The notes under the pieces: model-generated
Seen by the model: the letters and a program-made list of their open reading frames with translations, nothing else
The model's database searches: none
Told to the model about the DNA's origin: nothing
Made by a program: the position numbers and the translations under genes
NCBI GenBank assembly: GCA_964500895.1
Contig: CAZCQP010000002.1
Location: forward strand, 68,268-132,267
From: CAZCQP01 sp964500895
GTDB taxonomy: Bacteria > Bacillota > Clostridia > Lachnospirales > JAISER01
DNA length: 64,000 nucleotides
Reading direction: 5' to 3'
Shown here: one piece after another, positions 60,655-64,000 of the stretch
Layout: every line of letters begins with the position of its first letter
Numbering within the stretch: the first letter of the stretch is position 1

Positions 60655-62157
60655 TTACTGCGCTGCTGGTTTTTGAACAGGATTAGGCGCAGGGCTTTTT
60701 TGTGGTTGGTTAACGTTGGTAGCCATTACCGGTGCAATAACTCTGGCACGGCGGCTAGAACGACGACGGGTTGTATTGTCTGTGGTGCCATCAGTGGTGT
60801 GCATACCAGTATCGCTTCCCATATTTGTCCGAGTCGTGCTTCTACGGGTACGGTCGGAGCGTTGGGTTCTGGTTGTGTCTGTGTTTCTGTCGGCACGGTG
60901 GGTTCTGGTTGTGTCTGTGTTTCCATCAGTACGCATTGTAGCTGTTCTATTGGTGCCGCCGCCTGTCATATCATTGTTTGCAGTACGGCGTGTGTTTATA
61001 CGGGTGTTGTCGTTGTTGCCGGTTACATTGGATACGTTGTTATGCAAAGCGGCAGTGTTCATCCCGCCGTTGGTGCCTCTGGTTCCGCCTACAAGCCTGG
61101 GAGAAGCGCCGTTCATGTTCATATCCCCATAACCGGTTGCTGTGTTGAAATTAGGATTGAAAGTGTTGGAGTTTTGGTATGCCATGGGGTTGTTGTATTG
61201 GTGTGCAACCGGGTAGTTGGCATTTCTGTTATAAGCAGCCAGGTTGGACTGGTGTGTGCCGTTCATGCCGTTTACATAAGGGCTGCCCATGTTGAAACCG
61301 TTTGCTGTTTGGTTAACAGAATTTTGCAGGTTTGTTGGTAACACATTGGCACGGGTTGCACCGCCGTTTACATTGCCGGTAACAGCGTTGTTACCCATAC
61401 GTGCATTGGTATTGGTGTTGGTGTTTTGCCCCATGTTGGTGGTGTTAGCAGTTGCTTTGGGGGCAGTTTGGGTAGCAGTTTTTGCGGGAGCGCTTTTTTG
61501 GGTTGCTTTAGGGGCTGCTTTAGTGGTTGCTTTTTTGGAAGTAGCTTTAGCAGTTGTTGCTTTTGCTTTAGGAGCAGCTTTTTTTGCTACAGGAGCAGCA
61601 GCATTTTTAAGTTTGTTTTTGGTGGTTGTTGCCTTTGTGGTTTTTTGGGTTGCCTTTGGTGCAACAGTTTTGGTTGTGGCTGTGTTTGCAGTTTTGTTTG
61701 TACTTGTTGTGCCGGTTACAGTTCTACCGGAAGCCATAGTGCCGGGAATTGTTGTTGCTCTGGCAGCACTGTTCATTAAACCTGCATTCCCGGTATAACC
61801 TCTGTTATAACCCACGTTATTATAACCGGTTCTGTTGGTGGTTGAACCGAATTGGCCATTACGAACCGTGCCGGTCATACCATCAGCAGCCGGTGCCACC
61901 CGGTTGGCCACTCTTGGATAAGTGCTTCGGGTGCCTACCATACCATTTTTGGCAGTATTTGTGCGGCCGGTATAGCCATAACCGTCTAAGGTCTTATTGT
62001 AGGTGGTGTTATTATTGTTATACGTTCTATTGACGCTGTTGGTCAGTCTTTCACCGGTGCGGTTTCCGTTGTTATTGGCAGGCGTATTACCGGCACAGCC
62101 TGTGGCACTGATGATGGCAGCCACTGCACCGGCAAGCAAAGTTTGTTTGAATTTCAT
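60655..62157 (-). CDS. Low-complexity Asn/Thr/Lys/Ala-rich lipoprotein
   Basis: A 500-residue lipoprotein with the lipid cysteine at residue 21 (ISATGC). Almost all of the rest is low complexity: an Asn/Thr/Tyr-rich part with NRTYNNNNTTYN, a histone-H1-like basic tract (KTVAPKATQKTTKATTTK, KKAAPKAKATTAKATSKK), an Asn/Met/Gly-rich part, and a C-terminal Arg/Thr/Asp repeat with a 12-residue unit (NTDTTRTHRADR, NTDTTRTQRSDR) ending RRRSSRRARV. The protein should be basic and unfolded, so it may bind DNA, spore coat or wall polyanions. Not recognised. An AGGGGG site precedes the ATG. Confidence 0.8.
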   Translation of the reverse strand: MKFKQTLLAGAVAAIISATGCAGNTPANNNGNRTGERLTNSVNRTYNNNNTTYNKTLDGYGYTGRTNTAKNGMVGTRSTYPRVANRVAPAADGMTGTVRNGQFGSTTNRTGYNNVGYNRGYTGNAGLMNSAARATTIPGTMASGRTVTGTTSTNKTANTATTKTVAPKATQKTTKATTTKNKLKNAAAPVAKKAAPKAKATTAKATSKKATTKAAPKATQKSAPAKTATQTAPKATANTTNMGQNTNTNTNARMGNNAVTGNVNGGATRANVLPTNLQNSVNQTANGFNMGSPYVNGMNGTHQSNLAAYNRNANYPVAHQYNNPMAYQNSNTFNPNFNTATGYGDMNMNGASPRLVGGTRGTNGGMNTAALHNNVSNVTGNNDNTRINTRRTANNDMTGGGTNRTATMRTDGNTDTTRTHRADRNTDTTRTQRSDRTRRSTTRTNMGSDTGMHTTDGTTDNTTRRRSSRRARVIAPVMATNVNQPQKSPAPNPVQKPAAQ

Positions 62158-62340
62158 TTTTATATCCCCCTTGGATGACAAAAATCTGCAATCGCTACAG
62201 GTTGCAGGCACGTTCATGAAACAAAATGTGTTTGACGAAGGTGCAATACTATTTTGGGCAAATGACAGATTAAAATACTGGGTTTAAGCTGGCACAAAAA
62301 CAAATAATTGTCACAGTAATGTCATACAATTGTAAAATAA

Positions 62341-62371
62341 AAAAGCTACCCGTATAATTAAGGTAGCTTTT
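62341..62371. terminator. Terminator after the cobD-HIT unit
   Basis: A perfect 10-bp stem, AAAAGCTACC and its complement, with an 11-base loop and T runs on both strands. It is 20 bases past the HIT stop codon. Confidence 0.85.
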
Positions 62372-62390
62372 TAAAAAACAAATAAAAATT

Positions 62391-62813
62391 TTAAAATGCT
62401 TGGGTTATCAAATGCCGCACTTGTTCGGCCAGATGTTCAGCCTGGTTTTGGTCTGGCTTGCACGTATCCCAGCCAATGCGCACATGGTCATTAGGGTAAC
62501 GTGGAACCACATGGACATGGGTATGGAAAACAGTTTGCCCGGCACAAGCGCCGTTGTTTTGTAAAACGTTAACGCCGGGGCAATCCAGCGCCGTTTGAAG
62601 GGCAACGCCAACCTGTTGCGCCAAGGCAAAAAGCCTGCCGCACTTGTCACTATCCATAACCATAATGTTTTCATGGTGGGCTTTAGGCAAAACCAACGTA
62701 TGCCCCAAGCCAGATGGGAAGGCATCGAAAAGCACTAAAAATTCATCGTTTTCATACAATATCTGGCTGGGAAGTTCACCGGCTACAATGCGGCAAAAAA
62801 TACAGTCGCTCAT
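62391..62813 (-). CDS. HIT-family nucleotide hydrolase
   Basis: A 140-residue histidine-triad protein. It has the N-terminal zinc-type CIFCRIVAGELPSQI and the triad HTHVHVVP (about residues 98-105). Such enzymes split adenosine phosphoramidates and related nucleotides. It is 19 bases after cobD in the same direction. Confidence 0.93.
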   Translation of the reverse strand: MSDCIFCRIVAGELPSQILYENDEFLVLFDAFPSGLGHTLVLPKAHHENIMVMDSDKCGRLFALAQQVGVALQTALDCPGVNVLQNNGACAGQTVFHTHVHVVPRYPNDHVRIGWDTCKPDQNQAEHLAEQVRHLITQAF

Positions 62814-62832
62814 GGTTTTAGTTGTGCTCCTT

Positions 62833-63942
62833 TCATACTTTTCTTTTAAGCAAAGGGGTTAAAACGGTTAAAAGCCGCTGGTTCTCCTCTGGCTTTAAAA
62901 TGCAAAAACGGATATACTGGTCATCCAAATAAGAAAAGCTTTGGCAGTCCCGGATGAGCATACAGTGTTGCAGCATGTGTGCTGCAATTTCTGCTGAATT
63001 GTACGGGCAGCCTTCCAAAAGCTTTACCAAAATGAAATTGGCCTGGCTGGCAAACGGATGCACCGTTGGGATGGCCGTTAATGCAGCCATTAATTTTTGC
63101 CTTTCATTTGTAATGAGTGTTTTTGTTTTTTCAATGTATTCCTGGTCTAAAAACATCACTTGCCCGGCAGCATCCGCCAAAAGGCTGACAGACCAAGGAT
63201 ACTGCGCTTTGGTGATGGTTTCGGAAAGCTCCGGGCTTCCGCAAAGGCCATAACCCAGCCGCAAACCGGGGGAAGCAAAAAACTTGGATGTGCCCCGGAC
63301 AATGAACAAATTGGGAAATTCATTTAAAAAGGGTACCGCCGATATTGCCGTGGATGCAAATTCTACATAAGTTTCATCCACCATCACCGCAATGCCCATG
63401 CTTTGGCAGTGGGTAAGGATGGTGAGCAGGCTTTGGGCATCCGGGGCAAAACCTGTGGGGTTGTTGGGGCTGGTTATAATAAATATGCCCACTGTGTCAT
63501 CCAGGGTATGCAAAAGGGCAGGGACATTCAGTGAAAATTGCTCCCCAAAGGTTAGGGGGAACAAGGTATAGGCCAGGCCCAAAAGGGAAACTTCCCGTTC
63601 ATACTCCGAATAAGCAGGGGAAAGAATAACCGCCTTCTTTTTTGTGTTTACATTTTTCATAAATGCCTGAATGAACAGGGCGATAAGCTCTGTGGCCCCG
63701 TTGCCTACCAAAACTTGTTCCGGCATTGCCCCGGTGAATGCGGCAATGGCGGCTTTTAAATGAACATAAGCTGCGTCCGGGTAGATGTCTATATGCCCGG
63801 CCTGCTGTATAATGGCTTCTGTGGCGCTTTTAGGCGGCCCTAAAGGATTGATGTTGCCGCTAAAATCTATAATGGCTTCTTTGGGTATGCCTGTGCTGCG
63901 GGCTACGGCATCCAGATTGCCGCCGTGTTGTTGCGAGGGCAT
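62833..63942 (-). CDS. cobD: L-threonine-O-3-phosphate decarboxylase (CobD-type)
   Basis: A 369-residue fold-type I PLP enzyme related to histidinol-phosphate aminotransferase. The start, QHGGNLDAVARSTGI then IIDFSGNINPLGPP, is the CobD pattern. The PLP lysine is in RGTSKFFASPGLRLGYG and the N/P motif in TSPNNPTG. CobD makes (R)-1-amino-2-propanol phosphate for the cobalamin lower loop. This fits a cell that needs adenosylcobalamin for KamDE. No other cob gene is in view, and the cluster may continue to the right. GAGGAGG precedes the ATG at 63942. Confidence 0.88.
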   Translation of the reverse strand: MPSQQHGGNLDAVARSTGIPKEAIIDFSGNINPLGPPKSATEAIIQQAGHIDIYPDAAYVHLKAAIAAFTGAMPEQVLVGNGATELIALFIQAFMKNVNTKKKAVILSPAYSEYEREVSLLGLAYTLFPLTFGEQFSLNVPALLHTLDDTVGIFIITSPNNPTGFAPDAQSLLTILTHCQSMGIAVMVDETYVEFASTAISAVPFLNEFPNLFIVRGTSKFFASPGLRLGYGLCGSPELSETITKAQYPWSVSLLADAAGQVMFLDQEYIEKTKTLITNERQKLMAALTAIPTVHPFASQANFILVKLLEGCPYNSAEIAAHMLQHCMLIRDCQSFSYLDDQYIRFCILKPEENQRLLTVLTPLLKRKV

Positions 63943-64000
63943 GTTGCCACCTCCTCTATTCGTGAACATTATAACCCAATTGCATTTGCTTTGATAGCTT

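Noticed and set aside
60673..61798. Long plus-strand frames rich in Cys, Val and Gly
   Set aside because: They are the antisense of the repetitive lipoprotein gene. Low complexity keeps many frames open by chance.

Overview
The window looks like a scaffold from a spore-forming, amino-acid-fermenting anaerobe of the class Clostridia. Evidence for this: spore genes (spmAB, spore photoproduct lyase, ytvI), Firmicutes housekeeping clusters (ireB-ruvX-DUF1292-RNase J-ylbF), a coenzyme B12-dependent lysine-to-butyrate operon, a Re-type citrate synthase with aconitase and an isocitrate dehydrogenase-like enzyme, and a complete selenocysteine set including tRNA-Sec. I cannot name genus or family. A run of exactly 100 N at 9031-9130 is a scaffold join, so adjacency across it is not proven.

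Layout. 1-6.1 kb: a small membrane protein, spmA-spmB, an LD-carboxypeptidase, lysA and a D,D-carboxypeptidase. 6.1-6.6 kb: a RAYT-type HUH transposase carrying its own REP-like repeats, two of them in frame inside the gene. 6.7-8.6 kb: a GntR-controlled ABC exporter with a clear promoter and operator. 8.6-9.9 kb: two truncated genes on either side of the gap. 10.0-16.9 kb: a tightly packed six-gene unit (beta-propeller protein, nucleosidase-like protein, spore photoproduct lyase, ECF sigma factor, anti-sigma factor, DUF4349 lipoprotein). 16.9-24.2 kb (minus strand): a decayed gene, a DUF2271 lipoprotein, the RNase J cluster, and mtaB with an old-yellow-enzyme homologue and a flavodoxin. 24.3-32.2 kb (minus): the lysine fermentation operon kal-kce-kdd-kamA-kamD-kamE-atoD-atoA. 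32.3-33.9 kb (minus): a TrpB2-type tryptophan synthase beta gene. 34-42.6 kb: a chemoreceptor, a secreted (alpha/alpha)6-like protein, an adenine/adenosine deaminase and a Ca2+-type P-ATPase. 42.7-48.1 kb (minus): isocitrate dehydrogenase, aconitase, Re-citrate synthase, asparaginase. 48.1-48.5 kb: two miniature inverted-repeat elements. 48.6-58.5 kb: an AraC regulator and the selenium cluster (yedF, selD, DUF3343, cysteine desulfurase-like on minus; LysR, selA, selB, selC on plus). 58.6-64 kb: ytvI, a copper-amine-oxidase-domain protein, a low-complexity lipoprotein, a HIT protein and cobD.

How the genes fit together. Lysine is degraded through beta-lysine and 3,5-diaminohexanoate to acetoacetate, 3-aminobutyryl-CoA and crotonyl-CoA, ending in butyrate. 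KamDE need adenosylcobalamin, and cobD at the right edge belongs to corrinoid synthesis. Re-citrate synthase, aconitase and the dehydrogenase would make 2-oxoglutarate.

The most interesting signals are regulatory. The lysine operon starts with a sigma-A promoter, a lysine (L-box) aptamer and a terminator whose 5' arm is the 3' strand of aptamer helix P1. That is the geometry of a switch turned ON by lysine. The trpB2 gene is preceded by a promoter, a 32-codon leader peptide with a Trp-Leu-Trp motif, and an intrinsic terminator, which looks like ribosome-mediated tryptophan attenuation of a stand-alone trpB2. Other structure includes REP copies inside their cognate transposase, a family of near-identical palindromic terminators, and two MITE-like elements beside ansA and an AraC gene.
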